Shown here: positions 8,848 through 18,776 of the stretch, one piece after another
How positions within the stretch are numbered: the first letter of the stretch is position 1
How the letters are laid out: every line of letters starts with the position of its first letter
NCBI GenBank assembly: GCA_965221485.1
Contig: OZ244893.1
Span: 806,001 to 870,000, forward strand
Direction of reading: 5' to 3'
DNA: 64,000 nucleotides
Source of the DNA: JAJEBT01 sp965221485
GTDB lineage: Bacteria; Pseudomonadota; Alphaproteobacteria; MPNO01; UBA830
The notes under the pieces: generated by a model
The model's input: the letters and a program-made list of their open reading frames with translations, nothing else
Databases searched by the model: none
What the model was told of the DNA's origin: nothing
Position numbers and translations under genes: made by a program

Positions 8848-10155
8848 CTATCCCATGAGGCCTGGAAGGTATAGTGAAATGCCCGGAAACGACGCCAGAA
8901 GGATGACCACGACAACCTCGCAGACCAGGAACCAGCCAACGCCCTTGAAGATGGTTTCGAGGGAAATATCGTTACTGACGACGCTCTTGATGACATAGAC
9001 ATTGAGACCGACGGGTGGTGTCAGCAGTCCGATTTCAATGTATTTCACGACCAGAACGCCAAACCAGATGAGGTCGAGATTGAGCGCTTCGAACATGGGC
9101 AGCAGGAGTGGCAGGGTGATGAGCAGAAGACCCAGCGGATCCAGGAACATGCCGAGAATCACATAGATGATCGAGGCGGCCAGAACGAGGAGGATCGGAT
9201 CGGCGGCCCAACTGCCGACCATGTCGCGGAGAAACCCCTCGGCACCCGTCAGTGCCAGAAATCGTGTTAGCAATACCGCACCGATTGCGACCCAAAAGAT
9301 GCGGGCTGTTCCCGAAAGGGCTTCGAATATGCTGTCCCTGAATACCTGGAACGTCAGTCGCTTCTGGAAAAATGCGATCACAAAAGAGGCAAAGGCGCCG
9401 AAGGCGCCGGCCTCTGTGGCCGTGAAGATTCCGGCATAGAGGCCGCCGATGATGGTGATGATCAGCGCCATCAGCGGCCAGATTTCACCGAGAGCCGCGA
9501 ATTTTTCGGCGCGGCTGGAATCCTGCTTCTGGGGCGGCCCGAGCTCGGGATTGATCTTGCATCGCACGATGATCATGGCCGCGTAAATTCCGGCTGTCAT
9601 GACTCCGGGAAGTATGCCGGCGATAAAGAGTTTGCTGATCGAAACCTCGGCAAAAATACCATAGAGCACGAACGCAATGGAGGGCGGGATCATGGCACCC
9701 AGCGTTCCGGCGCTGGCCACGGTTCCGGTCGAAAGACCGGGGTCGTAACCGGCCTTGGTCATTTCGGGGACGCTGATGCGGCCCAGTGCTGCCGCCGTCG
9801 CGGTGCTGGATCCGGAAGCCGCTGCGAAGCCGGCGCAGGCAAGGTTGGCAGCGACAGCGAGGCCACCCGGGAGGCCTCCCAACCACAGCTTGGCGGCCTT
9901 GAAGAGCGAAGCGGAAATTCCTGAATGGTGGGCAACGGCGCCCATCAGGAGGAACATGGGGATCGCGGAAAACGACCAGTGCGCGGCAAAGTCAAAAGGT
10001 TCGGTGCGGAGCATCCCCCCTGCGACCGACCAGCCCTTGAGCGCGGCGACACCACCCATGGAGACGATCATGAGCGCGAAGCCTACCGGCACCCTTAGCG
10101 CGATCAGGACCAGAAGAATGCCCAGCCCTGTGAAGCCGATCTGAAGCTCACTCAT
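8848..10155 (-). CDS. dctM: TRAP transporter large permease (DctM), system 1
   Basis: A 435-residue integral membrane protein with about twelve hydrophobic segments. Family signatures include RVPVGFALM at the N terminus, ASGSSTATAAALGRISVPEM in the middle and LTPPVGLNVYVIKS near the C terminus. It forms the ion-coupled translocation channel with the small subunit. The start at 10155 (MSELQIGF) is five bases after the end of dctQ, so the two are translated from one message. The earlier in-frame start overlaps dctQ and is unlikely. Confidence 0.9.
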   Translation of the reverse strand: MSELQIGFTGLGILLVLIALRVPVGFALMIVSMGGVAALKGWSVAGGMLRTEPFDFAAHWSFSAIPMFLLMGAVAHHSGISASLFKAAKLWLGGLPGGLAVAANLACAGFAAASGSSTATAAALGRISVPEMTKAGYDPGLSTGTVASAGTLGAMIPPSIAFVLYGIFAEVSISKLFIAGILPGVMTAGIYAAMIIVRCKINPELGPPQKQDSSRAEKFAALGEIWPLMALIITIIGGLYAGIFTATEAGAFGAFASFVIAFFQKRLTFQVFRDSIFEALSGTARIFWVAIGAVLLTRFLALTGAEGFLRDMVGSWAADPILLVLAASIIYVILGMFLDPLGLLLITLPLLLPMFEALNLDLIWFGVLVVKYIEIGLLTPPVGLNVYVIKSVVSNDISLETIFKGVGWFLVCEVVVVILLASFPGISLYLPGLMG

Positions 10156-10159
10156 AAGA

Positions 10160-10678
10160 TTATGACCATTCCCCGGGAGGTCGTTTGCCAAGAAACACCA
10201 GAAAGTCGTCAAAGGTCCGAACCGCCATGTAGAGCCCCATGAGCAGGATTCCCAGCGGCAGGAAAAAGCGGCTTGGCCAGATGGTGATCAGATCGTCGGA
10301 GGTTTCCCACATTTCTCCAGCTTCGCGGCTCTCAAGCGCTGCGGTCCAGGTTTCCTGGATCAGCCAGCCTGTAAACACGAGACAGAATACACCGATGAGA
10401 GACTGCAGGAGCGCCAGATGACGGGGCTTCAGGCCACGCGTGAACAGTTCGACATGGATATGCCCTTCGTTATGGGCAACGTAGGCGAGCGGGAGAAACG
10501 TGACGGCGACCATATCGTAGAAGGACACGATTTCGATCGTCCCGTCGATGGGTCGGGCAAGGATTTCCCGCATGCCGACATCGACAACCACATGAAGCAT
10601 AATGAGGAGAATTGCGACACCCGCGATCCAGGCCACAAGATTTGCCTGTCCCTGAAGAAGCCAATGGTTGGGTCGCAA
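10160..10678 (-). CDS. dctQ: TRAP transporter small permease (DctQ), system 1, TTG start
   Basis: A 172-residue protein with four hydrophobic helices, the DctQ size and layout, including REILARPIDGTIE and a HNEGHIHVELF segment characteristic of the loop before helix 3. I place the start at a TTG at 10678 because a strong ribosome site, GGGGAG, lies six bases upstream. The longer frame to 10810 adds a stretch with no family similarity. It is the first gene of the Q-M-P operon. Confidence 0.8.
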   Translation of the reverse strand: MRPNHWLLQGQANLVAWIAGVAILLIMLHVVVDVGMREILARPIDGTIEIVSFYDMVAVTFLPLAYVAHNEGHIHVELFTRGLKPRHLALLQSLIGVFCLVFTGWLIQETWTAALESREAGEMWETSDDLITIWPSRFFLPLGILLMGLYMAVRTFDDFLVFLGKRPPGEWS

Positions 10679-10806
10679 GTCATTCTCCCCACACTGCAGC
10701 GTTTCCGGGCCTGCGCACACAGACGCCTTCAGTATGACGAATGATGCAGGAAGCGCAAGCTGGCAAGGGATGTGGCTCCTTGTGCTGTCGATACAGGAAA
10801 CCGGGC

Positions 10807-12063
10807 TCACGCCGGCGACAAGGCGGCCCGGCCATCGGGCTGGCGGTTTTCCGGGATGAATATCGTCAGGAATGCTGCGAGCAGGGCCAGCAGTATCGAT
10901 ACATACCAGACCCAGTCATAGCGGGCGAAGAGATCAAAGAGATAGCCGCCCATATAGGTGCCGGCTGCACCGCCCAGGGAATGAAGGCCGAAGATCAACC
11001 CCATGGTCACGCCCATGATGTGACGACCGATATGGGAAGCCACCAGACTGGCCACCATCGGGAACGTCGCATAGTCGAATATACCGAACATGATCGCGAA
11101 ACTGTAGAGCAGGATCGTGTTGTCGGTGATATGGAGCAACAGGACAAAGGTGATTGACCTCATGAAATAGCAGCTGGCCAGCAACAGCGGGCGATGCAGT
11201 CGGTCGGAAAGCCAACCGTAGGAGATCATTCCGATCAGACTGAACAGCGACAGGACCCCATAGGCCGTGGCGCTCTCGACTGGCGCAAAACCGCAAGAGA
11301 CGGCATAGGGAATCATGTGGATTTTTACCACTCCCGCCGTGGTGAACCCGCAGATGAAGAAGCCGCCGCCAAGCAGCCAGAAGACCGGGTGCCGTGCCAG
11401 TGTCCGGAAGGTCATGCCGATACGCATTTTTCCGGCAGGTCCGTCCCTGGGCCGCGGGGGCTCCCGGCCGATCAGGACATAGACCACGATTGCGAGCCCC
11501 AGAATCGCGAGGCCCAGGATCACGAAGGCACTCCTCCATGTGATCAGAGTGATGAGAAGAGCGAGAAGGGGCATCAAGGCAACCTGTCCGGCCGTGCTGC
11601 CGGAGGTTGCGATGCTGGTCGCGAGCCCGAGCCTTCGGTCGAAGTGATGGGCGATTGTGGTCGAGACCAGTGACGGCGACATTGCTGCGAACGCGAGGCC
11701 GCCCGCGATGCCGAACAGAACAAGCAATTGCCACTGGCTGGTCATGTAGGAGCTGAGAATGAAGATCAGTGCCACCGACACCATTCCGATGGCATAGACA
11801 GCCCGCGATCCGTAGCGGTCCACAATCAGACCGACGGCCGGAGCTCCGGCGGCCATCACCACCATCATCACGCTGCCGGCGGTCGAGATGAACTTGTATG
11901 ACCAGTCAAGGTCGTCTTTCCAGAACGGCATCAGGAGGCCCATACTGTTTCGGGCCGCTATGATGAAGCTCAACATCAGGAACAGCGCACCGACGACAAG
12001 CCAGCCGCGGGGATTGTTCGCGCCCCGCAAGTTGGCAGCGGGCTGGCCTGAAGTTCGGTTCAT
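10807..12063 (-). CDS. MFS transporter (oxalate/formate antiporter-like branch)
   Basis: A 418-residue major facilitator with twelve predicted membrane helices. It begins with GWLVVGALFLMLSF and carries the motif-A-like loop VDRYGSRAVYAIG between helices 2 and 3 and a second such loop, SDRLHRPLLL, in the C-terminal half. This arrangement is typical of monocarboxylate/OFA-type carriers. It lies 128 bases upstream of the first TRAP operon on the same strand, so it may share regulation with it. The ATG at 12063 is used; an in-frame TTG at 12099 is possible but has no ribosome site. The substrate is unknown, likely a small organic anion. Confidence 0.75.
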   Translation of the reverse strand: MNRTSGQPAANLRGANNPRGWLVVGALFLMLSFIIAARNSMGLLMPFWKDDLDWSYKFISTAGSVMMVVMAAGAPAVGLIVDRYGSRAVYAIGMVSVALIFILSSYMTSQWQLLVLFGIAGGLAFAAMSPSLVSTTIAHHFDRRLGLATSIATSGSTAGQVALMPLLALLITLITWRSAFVILGLAILGLAIVVYVLIGREPPRPRDGPAGKMRIGMTFRTLARHPVFWLLGGGFFICGFTTAGVVKIHMIPYAVSCGFAPVESATAYGVLSLFSLIGMISYGWLSDRLHRPLLLASCYFMRSITFVLLLHITDNTILLYSFAIMFGIFDYATFPMVASLVASHIGRHIMGVTMGLIFGLHSLGGAAGTYMGGYLFDLFARYDWVWYVSILLALLAAFLTIFIPENRQPDGRAALSPA

Positions 12064-12603
12064 TCGACTGTTGACAGGATGGATGGTCCTGCCCGGCAAG
12101 GAGAGGGATCATTCGTACCGGTCGGGGGAACGTTTGGGTGGTTTGCATGGCCGATGCAAACGGAGGTGCGACAGATCATGCGACACAAGTTAGACCAGGC
12201 AGCAGGTGCTGGCCAATCACATCCTTTGACGGATGATGAAGTGTTCTGACGGCGAAGGGCATGCCATCTGATGGATCGCGCCTGACGGAAGACAGGGTCC
12301 GCTTGCGTTCTTCATGAGAAGCTGCGGACGGGCAGAGGTCCGGAGCCACGGAGAGTCTCCGGATGGCTCCAGCATGTGACAATCACCATGGTCCGACAGG
12401 AACATCCGGAGCGGCCCAGAGACGGCACCGGTGCTGGTATGAATGGACAGGAAGTGATTCCTCGCGGTTCCGGTTCCTCGACGGTGCCCTGTGACAGCGT
12501 CGTCCGGGTCCGCTATAGTTTTGATCCTGCAGAATGGTCCGTCCGCCTTCTGGCATTTCATAACTGGCGGGACGGAAATCACAATTATGGGAGAACAGTG
12601 ATC
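12064..12603. other. divergent intergenic region
   Basis: About 540 bases between divergently transcribed MFS and dctP genes. It should hold both promoters, but I see no motif clear enough to name. An open frame reads into dctP from 12376, but the signal peptide begins at 12604, so the upstream part is unlikely to be coding. Confidence 0.4.
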
Positions 12604-13605
12604 ATGAGACTGCCAATCGGAACACTGGCAATTGCGGCCGTAGCTGCCGCTCTGGCCGTTCAGGCTCATGCGGCTGAAGAACTGAAGGTTTCGACCGCCC
12701 TCGGAGAAAAACACGATCAGAGTCAGGCCTTCTTCAAGACCTTCATGACAGAAATGAAGAAGGACGAAGGCCTTGTGAAGCTGAATTATATCGGCGGGCC
12801 CGAGGTCACCCCGAACCGGAAGCAGGGACCGGCCATGAAACGGGGGCTGATCGACATCGTGATGTCGCCGACCACCTACTATGCCAATGTGGTACCGGAA
12901 GCCCGATTGACGGGAATCGCAAACGTGTCTCCGCAGGAATGGCGGCGCAATGGCGGTTACGACCTCATGGCCAAGGCGTGGGCTGACAAGCTCAACGCTG
13001 TCATTCTGGGTTGGGGCAATTTTTACGGTCCGCACCAGTTCTTTATCTGGTTAAAGGACAAACCCAAACTCAGCAAGACAACGGGCATCGACCTCAAGGG
13101 CATGCGGATGAGAACAACTCCGCTCTACACGCCGTTCTTCAAGGCGATGGGGGCGACGACCCGGGATGTCGCGCCGGCCGAAGTGTATGCGGCGCTCGAA
13201 CGGGGTGTTGTCGACGGTCTGGCATGGCCGGAGGGTGGTGTGGCCTTCCGCGGGTGGCATCGATTCATCAAGTATCGCGTCGGCCCCGGGTTCTTCCGGT
13301 CCACAACCATGGCAACAATGAACAAGGACAGGTTCGAAAAATTGCCGGAGGCAGCCCAAAAACAGCTTCTCGCGGCCGGACTGCATTATGAAAATGCGTC
13401 AGGCGCCTTGCTGCAGGAGCTGGCAAGGATCGATAACGAAAAAATATTCAAGGAAGGCGTGCAGGACTACACCCTGCCCGGAGAATATGGCAAGGCCTTT
13501 ACAACGACAATTCTGAATGCGAACTGGGCTGACGCTGCCAAGCGCAAATACAGCATCGACTTTGAGTTGCTGAAGTCCAAAATGTACGTCGGCGGCGGCA
13601 GTTAG
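12604..13605 (+). CDS. dctP: TRAP transporter substrate-binding protein (DctP type), system 2
   Basis: A 333-residue periplasmic receptor. The signal peptide is clear (MRLPIGTLAIAAVAAALA, cleavage near QAHA-AEE). The body contains LKGMRMRTTPLYTPFFKAMG, with the ligand arginine, and YAALERGVVDGLAWPEGG, both typical of DctP. The start at 12604 follows GGGAGAACAG. Unusually, its likely membrane partners dctQ and dctM lie on the opposite strand just beyond it, so the receptor and channel genes converge. A strong terminator follows the gene. Confidence 0.88.
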   Translation: MRLPIGTLAIAAVAAALAVQAHAAEELKVSTALGEKHDQSQAFFKTFMTEMKKDEGLVKLNYIGGPEVTPNRKQGPAMKRGLIDIVMSPTTYYANVVPEARLTGIANVSPQEWRRNGGYDLMAKAWADKLNAVILGWGNFYGPHQFFIWLKDKPKLSKTTGIDLKGMRMRTTPLYTPFFKAMGATTRDVAPAEVYAALERGVVDGLAWPEGGVAFRGWHRFIKYRVGPGFFRSTTMATMNKDRFEKLPEAAQKQLLAAGLHYENASGALLQELARIDNEKIFKEGVQDYTLPGEYGKAFTTTILNANWADAAKRKYSIDFELLKSKMYVGGGS

Positions 13606-13625
13606 AAAGATCCGGATTCCGGAAA

Positions 13626-13658
13626 GGGCGCTGTCACTGGTACAGCGCCCTTTTTTTT
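13626..13658 (+). terminator. rho-independent terminator
   Basis: A perfect 9-bp stem (GGGCGCTGT at 13626-13634 with ACAGCGCCC at 13642-13650) and a 7-base loop are followed by eight T residues. It lies 20 bases after the stop of the plus-strand dctP. Confidence 0.93.
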
Positions 13659-13807
13659 CACTCATGCCGACCGCCATGCGCCGGACGCTCTTGCGCTCTA
13701 CGAATGCTGCAAGGGCCGGGTACCGGTCCTGTTCCAGGGAGGATGGGATGTAGTGCGAGCAGTGTCCTGTTTTGCGACCCAGATGCCGTCCCGTCAGTGC
13801 CGCATCG

Positions 13808-15115
13808 TCACATCAGACTGGGAAGCCACAGCGCGAGCCCCGGCCATGCGACAAGAATCAGGATCAGGATCGTATCACAGACCAGAAACGGGAACGCCGC
13901 TTTCGCGACCTCGACCAGACTCGTGCCCTTGGGGGCAACCCCCAGCATGACATAGAGCAAGAGACCAAAGGGTGGTGTTGTTCCGGCCATTTCAATCGTG
14001 ATGAGGACAAACAATCCGAACCAGATCAGGTCAAAGCCGAGTGCACTCGCCAGCGGAAAGAAGATTGGTACGGTGATGAGCATCATGGATGTCGCATCCA
14101 TGAACATCCCGAGCAGGATAAGAACACAGAACATCAGGAACAGAATGGCGAACCGGTGCAGTTCATAACTGGTCACCCACTCGATCAGCCCCTTGCTGGC
14201 ACCCGAATAGGCCAGCATCTGACTGAAGACTGTGGAGTTCATGATGATCAGAAAAACCATTGCTCCAACGCGGACTGTACCTTCAAGCGACATCATCATG
14301 GCCTTGCCCGTCATGACCCGAAACAGGGCAGCAAGCAGGACAACGCCTCCGACCCCGCAGGCAGCCGCTTCGCTGGGAGTGGCGATGCCAAAGATGATGA
14401 AGCCGACAACCATGAACACAACGAGCCCCATCGGGACAATATTTGTCACCACCAGACGAATCCGGTTTCCGAAGGGCATGGGGTCAACGTCATAGGCGGG
14501 CGCCGATCCGGGATGACGGATCAACTGGAGCGTGATCATCCCGGCATACAGCCCGGCCAGGACGAAGCCGGGCAGGAAGCCGGCCACCAGCAGTCGTCCG
14601 ACATCAATTTCAGCGATAGCGGCCAACAGCACCCCGAGAGCGGATGGCGGGATGATGATTGCGAGGCCACCGGTCCCCAGAATCGGGCCCATGGACATCT
14701 TCTTGTTATAGCCTCGCCGTTCCATTTCCGGGACAAGCAGCGATCCCAGCATGGCGGTATTGGCCATTGATGAGCCGGTCAATGTCGAGAATATCGAGCC
14801 GCCGGCCACAGTGAGAAAACAGAGCCGTCCGGGAAGGCGGCCGAAGATCGCGTCGAGCCCGTCGAAGACCCGGATCGCCAATCCCGTATGAAAAAACAGG
14901 GCGCCCATCAGGATGAACATGGGCACCGGCCCCAGAATGAAGCGGGAAATCAGCTGGGTCGAATTGTCAACAACCTGAATGAGGCCATTGGCGCCGGCAA
15001 AAATCAGGACCGCAATGAAGTTCGTCATAATGAACGAAAATGCGACCGGAACACCGAGGGCCATGAACGTGATGACCATGCCGATCATCAGTGCAAAGGC
15101 CCAATACCATTCCAT
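13808..15115 (-). CDS. dctM: TRAP transporter large permease (DctM), system 2
   Basis: A 435-residue membrane protein with about twelve hydrophobic segments. DctM signatures are LGVPVAFSFIM, TGSSMANTAMLGSLLVPEM and GTTPPFGLLLYVMLG. It forms the translocation pore. The start is two bases after the dctQ stop, so translation is probably coupled. Its receptor is most likely the convergent dctP at 12604, since no other orphan receptor is nearby. Confidence 0.9.
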   Translation of the reverse strand: MEWYWAFALMIGMVITFMALGVPVAFSFIMTNFIAVLIFAGANGLIQVVDNSTQLISRFILGPVPMFILMGALFFHTGLAIRVFDGLDAIFGRLPGRLCFLTVAGGSIFSTLTGSSMANTAMLGSLLVPEMERRGYNKKMSMGPILGTGGLAIIIPPSALGVLLAAIAEIDVGRLLVAGFLPGFVLAGLYAGMITLQLIRHPGSAPAYDVDPMPFGNRIRLVVTNIVPMGLVVFMVVGFIIFGIATPSEAAACGVGGVVLLAALFRVMTGKAMMMSLEGTVRVGAMVFLIIMNSTVFSQMLAYSGASKGLIEWVTSYELHRFAILFLMFCVLILLGMFMDATSMMLITVPIFFPLASALGFDLIWFGLFVLITIEMAGTTPPFGLLLYVMLGVAPKGTSLVEVAKAAFPFLVCDTILILILVAWPGLALWLPSLM

Positions 15116-15117
15116 GG

Positions 15118-15630
15118 TTACATGCCTTCCCTGACCTCGGACCGGTCGCCGTACATATCATCGACCCCGAACAGGTAGCGCAGGAATTCTATCATCAGAA
15201 GAAAAAACGAAACGGGCATCGGAGCGTATAGCCACCACAGCATCAATTCGATGCCCCGCTCATCAATCTGCTCGAGTTCATAGGCTTCCCACAGGAGCAG
15301 GACCGAGAAGTAGCAAAAGGCGGCCGATCCGGTGATCGCAACCAGATAGGCGAACCTGGCGACCAGTTTCTGGCTGAAGGGATCCAGAAGCCGGGTCAGC
15401 GCATCGATATAGACATGCCCCTTGATGCGTGCGAGCCACGGTGCTGCAAGCATGCAGAACCAGAGCAGGCCGTATTCAACCACGCCGATGGTACCGGCCC
15501 ACGAGGACAACCCGAGAAGGACCCTGGTCACATCGAAAACAATAATCACGAATATCAGGAAAACAACGATGCAGGACAGCATTTTCAGCGTCTGCAGCAC
15601 CCAGTCATGCGCTTGCGCGATAATCGTCAA
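15118..15630 (-). CDS. dctQ: TRAP transporter small permease (DctQ), system 2, TTG start
   Basis: A 170-residue four-helix membrane protein of DctQ type, with the HVYIDALTRLLDP segment after helix 2. The start is a TTG at 15630 preceded by a very good ribosome site (GGGAGGTAAC), the second TTG-started dctQ in this region. It is followed directly by dctM. A gap of 154 bases separates it from the TAXI-type TRAP operon on the same strand. Confidence 0.88.
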   Translation of the reverse strand: MTIIAQAHDWVLQTLKMLSCIVVFLIFVIIVFDVTRVLLGLSSWAGTIGVVEYGLLWFCMLAAPWLARIKGHVYIDALTRLLDPFSQKLVARFAYLVAITGSAAFCYFSVLLLWEAYELEQIDERGIELMLWWLYAPMPVSFFLLMIEFLRYLFGVDDMYGDRSEVREGM

Positions 15631-15784
15631 GTTACCTCCCGGGCCTCAAATAGCGAGCGCCTGTGCACTGTCGCGGGGTCTTCCTGTCCCGGCATTTCCA
15701 GCGTAGCTTTGGCGCCGTCCGTTTGCAACCGGGGCCGCCCCTTGCCCGCACCGCCGCTTGCTGATCCATCGACACGGGTCAGGT

Positions 15785-17761
15785 TCACGAGGGACGGGTC
15801 ACACCTCGCTCGTCATGCCCGAACCGTGCGGATCGCACCGCGATCATCTGCCGGGAGCCAAGACACAGGGCCAGTATCACTCCCGCGATATCCGTCCAGA
15901 CGCCGAGAGTTGTGGCACCCGCCGGGATCATCAAGGCAACACCGGCCAGAACAAACAGCCCCCGTTCAAAAACATGGAGGCTCTGCAAGAAGTAACCGGC
16001 GAATCCTGCCGAAACCATCCAGACGCCAAATATTGCTGTCATGACCGTCTGCCCGATCAGCCATGCCGGGCCCTGCAGCAGCAGTTCGGGTGCGGCCACG
16101 AACATGAAAGGGACGATATAGGCTGACCAACCGAACTGGACGGCGGCGGTGGCCGTCCGGATGGGTTCGGATTTGGCAACGGTCGCAGCTGCAAAGGCTG
16201 CGATCGCCACCGGAGGGGTGATCATGGACAGCATGCCGAAATACAATGCAAACAGGTGTGCCGCCATGGGCGACACCCCGACTTCAACCATGGCCGGAGC
16301 AACCAGCGTGGCGACCAGCAGATAGACGCCGAGTGTGGGCATTCCCATACCGAGAATAATCGAGACCACCGCAGCCATGGCCAGAATGAGGCCCAGGCTT
16401 CCGCCGGCAACCTGAACCAGCGATTGTGTGAGCGCAAAGCCCAGTCCCGTGATGTTCAGGACACCGATCACGATACCGGCCATCGCCCCGATCATGATCA
16501 GCTGGACCACAAGGGACCCTGTTTCGGCGAGAGCGCGGATCGGCGCCATGACCTTCATGCGCTGCCCCTTGTAGCCAACCAGAAGACCGACAGGCAGCAG
16601 GCTGAGTGAAGCCCACAAGGCCGCAGCCTGGGGAAGCAGGTTGAAGCTGAAGAGGCACAGAATGATCACGGCGAACGGCACAAGATACAGCCATCCGGCC
16701 CTGAGTGTCGGCCAGCGCCGGGGAATCCGGTGGTGATCGACGGGGTTGAGTTTGTCACGGGCAGCAATGAGATCGGCCTGGATGAAGAGCGCGACATAGT
16801 AAAGAACAGCCGGGATGAGCGCCGCCAGAACCACTTCGCGATAGGCGATCTCCAGGAACTCTGCCATGAGAAAGGCGGCGGCACCCATCATCGGTGGCAT
16901 CAGTTGTCCACCGGTCGAGGCCACCGCTTCAATCGCTCCTGCCTGATGCGGCCTGTAGCCTCCCTGCGTCATCAGCGGTACCGTAATGACACCGGTGGAA
17001 ACGACGTTGGATACGGCGCTCCCCGAGATCGACCCGAACAGCGACGAGGCAGTGATGGCGATTTTTGCTGATCCGCCCCGGTATCGACCCATGAGGGCCG
17101 CCGCGATGTCGGTAAAGAAGCTGGAGCCTCCGGACATGCCGAGCAGCGTGCCGAAATAAATGAATGTAATGACGATTGTGGTCGACACCCGCAACGGAAA
17201 GCCGACCAGACCGTTGGAATCCAGTCCGATATAGATGAAAAGGCGGTCGATACCGACCTGTTCTCCCTGGAAGTCGCCGGGCAGGAAATGACCGAGCAGG
17301 CCAAAGGCAACGAAAAACACCATGAAACCGAAAAGGACGTTGCCTGCGGTGCGTCGCAAACCTTCGGCAACAATCGCGACAATGATGGCCCCGATGATCA
17401 CCGCTTCGGGCGGATTTTCCGCCATCACCTCAAAAATCGGTTCGTAGTACCACGCCGCGTAGAAACAGGCACCGGCCCCGATGGTCGCCAGCCCAGCGTC
17501 GAGGAGGGGAACCTGCGCTCTCCGGGCGCCGCGTCGGGCCGGTTTCAGGATGAACAGCGTTGCGATACCGACTCCGAGATAAACGAGGAGGCGGGCCTCC
17601 GGGTAGGGCGCAAACCCGAACAGCTCGTCAATCGAGCCCGCTTCTGCGAGGGCGGCCAGTGTCAGGAGTCCGGCCAGCCAGGGCCCCCCGGTGCGTATCA
17701 GCCAACCGGGGGCGGGTGTGTCTCCTGTCCCGGCGGTACCCGGCTCGGACAAGCGGTTCAC
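15785..17761 (-). CDS. TRAP transporter fused permease (DctQM fusion, TAXI system)
   Basis: A 658-residue membrane protein in which the small and large TRAP subunits are joined, as is usual for TAXI-type systems. The first 180 or so residues hold four helices and the FKPARR-like loop. The rest is the large subunit with SGGSSFFTDIAAALMG, SGSAVSNVVSTGVITVPLM and MGMPTLGVYLLVATLVAP. The GTG start at 17761 lies three bases after the stop of the TAXI receptor gene. It transports a substrate bound by that receptor, often glutamate or another small acid in known cases, though this one is not predictable. Confidence 0.9.
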   Translation of the reverse strand: MNRLSEPGTAGTGDTPAPGWLIRTGGPWLAGLLTLAALAEAGSIDELFGFAPYPEARLLVYLGVGIATLFILKPARRGARRAQVPLLDAGLATIGAGACFYAAWYYEPIFEVMAENPPEAVIIGAIIVAIVAEGLRRTAGNVLFGFMVFFVAFGLLGHFLPGDFQGEQVGIDRLFIYIGLDSNGLVGFPLRVSTTIVITFIYFGTLLGMSGGSSFFTDIAAALMGRYRGGSAKIAITASSLFGSISGSAVSNVVSTGVITVPLMTQGGYRPHQAGAIEAVASTGGQLMPPMMGAAAFLMAEFLEIAYREVVLAALIPAVLYYVALFIQADLIAARDKLNPVDHHRIPRRWPTLRAGWLYLVPFAVIILCLFSFNLLPQAAALWASLSLLPVGLLVGYKGQRMKVMAPIRALAETGSLVVQLIMIGAMAGIVIGVLNITGLGFALTQSLVQVAGGSLGLILAMAAVVSIILGMGMPTLGVYLLVATLVAPAMVEVGVSPMAAHLFALYFGMLSMITPPVAIAAFAAATVAKSEPIRTATAAVQFGWSAYIVPFMFVAAPELLLQGPAWLIGQTVMTAIFGVWMVSAGFAGYFLQSLHVFERGLFVLAGVALMIPAGATTLGVWTDIAGVILALCLGSRQMIAVRSARFGHDERGVTRPS

Positions 17762-17764
17762 CCG

Positions 17765-18718
17765 TTACATCAGGCCGGCTTCCATGAAAAACTTCCGGGC
17801 GCCCTCATGATAGGAAAGGCCCAGATCCCGCCCGATCTTTTCGGGCTCGAATCCGGCGAACGCCTTGTGGGAGGCCACAAGCTTTGACTTGTTGGCATGC
17901 AATGCCTTTACGACCTTGTAGACCAGTTCGGCCGGTGTCTGTGTGCTGGCATTGACGATGAAGGGAGCGATCAGGGTGTTGGTGGGTTCCATCACACCGG
18001 GAAAGGCGGCGCCTGGCATCACTGTACCAAGGACAGCTCCAGGGGCAATTCCCTGAAGAATGGACTGGGTCTCGCTATTGTTTTCGGCAGAAAGCACCCT
18101 GATTCCGCCGACTGCTGCATGTGCCTGGCGTGTCTTGCCCGATGACAGGGAAAAATTGGCGGCATCGACCTTGCCGGCCATAAAGGCTTCCACGCCGCGG
18201 ACACCGTTCGGGACCGGAAACGCCTTGACGTCCTCTTCCCGCAGCCCGGCTGTGGCCAGAAGTGCACGGGCAAACAGTCCGGCAATCTTCTGTTTGGTAT
18301 ATTTCGATGGCAACCGCTTGCCCTTGAGATCGGCAATGGTCCTGATATCGGAGTCATTACGAACGAACCAGCCCACAATCAGGGGAAACAGGGATGCGAC
18401 CATGCGCACGTTTTCCTGCTTCTTGCCCGTAAACATGGCCTCACCCCTGACAGCGAATGCGGTGACTACGCTCACCGAAATTGTGAAGTCGAGACGCCCC
18501 TTGTTCAGAAGCGGCAGGGTCACCACCGGTCCACCCTGGGGGACGACGCGCATCTTGATATCGGCATCTTCGATTGCGACGCGGGCCACACCCGCTCCGG
18601 TGGCATAGGCCAGCGACCCCTGCGGGTTGGTTCCGATACTGATGGTTTGCGAAACCACCGCTGTTGAGCCCAGAGCGCTCAATGCGCACCCGATCAGTGC
18701 GAATCTGAGTGTTTTCAT
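17765..18718 (-). CDS. TAXI family TRAP solute-binding protein
   Basis: A 317-residue periplasmic protein of the TAXI (TRAP-associated extracytoplasmic immunogenic) family. A signal peptide ends near TAVVSQ. The family hallmark SIGTNPQGSLAYATGAGVAR begins the mature protein, and GRLDFTISVSVVTAFA and DLKGKRLPSKYTKQ follow. I chose the ATG at 18718 because it gives a normal signal peptide; an in-frame start five codons upstream is possible. The fused permease gene follows within three bases. Confidence 0.88.
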   Translation of the reverse strand: MKTLRFALIGCALSALGSTAVVSQTISIGTNPQGSLAYATGAGVARVAIEDADIKMRVVPQGGPVVTLPLLNKGRLDFTISVSVVTAFAVRGEAMFTGKKQENVRMVASLFPLIVGWFVRNDSDIRTIADLKGKRLPSKYTKQKIAGLFARALLATAGLREEDVKAFPVPNGVRGVEAFMAGKVDAANFSLSSGKTRQAHAAVGGIRVLSAENNSETQSILQGIAPGAVLGTVMPGAAFPGVMEPTNTLIAPFIVNASTQTPAELVYKVVKALHANKSKLVASHKAFAGFEPEKIGRDLGLSYHEGARKFFMEAGLM

Positions 18719-18776
18719 GAGGAGGTCTCCCAAATTTTATGCTTCACCCGCCGGTGACGACGTTATGAAACGAAGA

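Noticed and set aside
12376..12603. Upstream extension of the dctP gene at 12604
   Set aside because: The signal peptide begins at 12604; upstream residues would disrupt export and have no family match.
13808..14770. Long plus-strand frame (His/Asp/Gln/Glu-rich) opposite dctM
   Set aside because: It is the antisense shadow of a conserved membrane protein gene; such frames come from codon bias.
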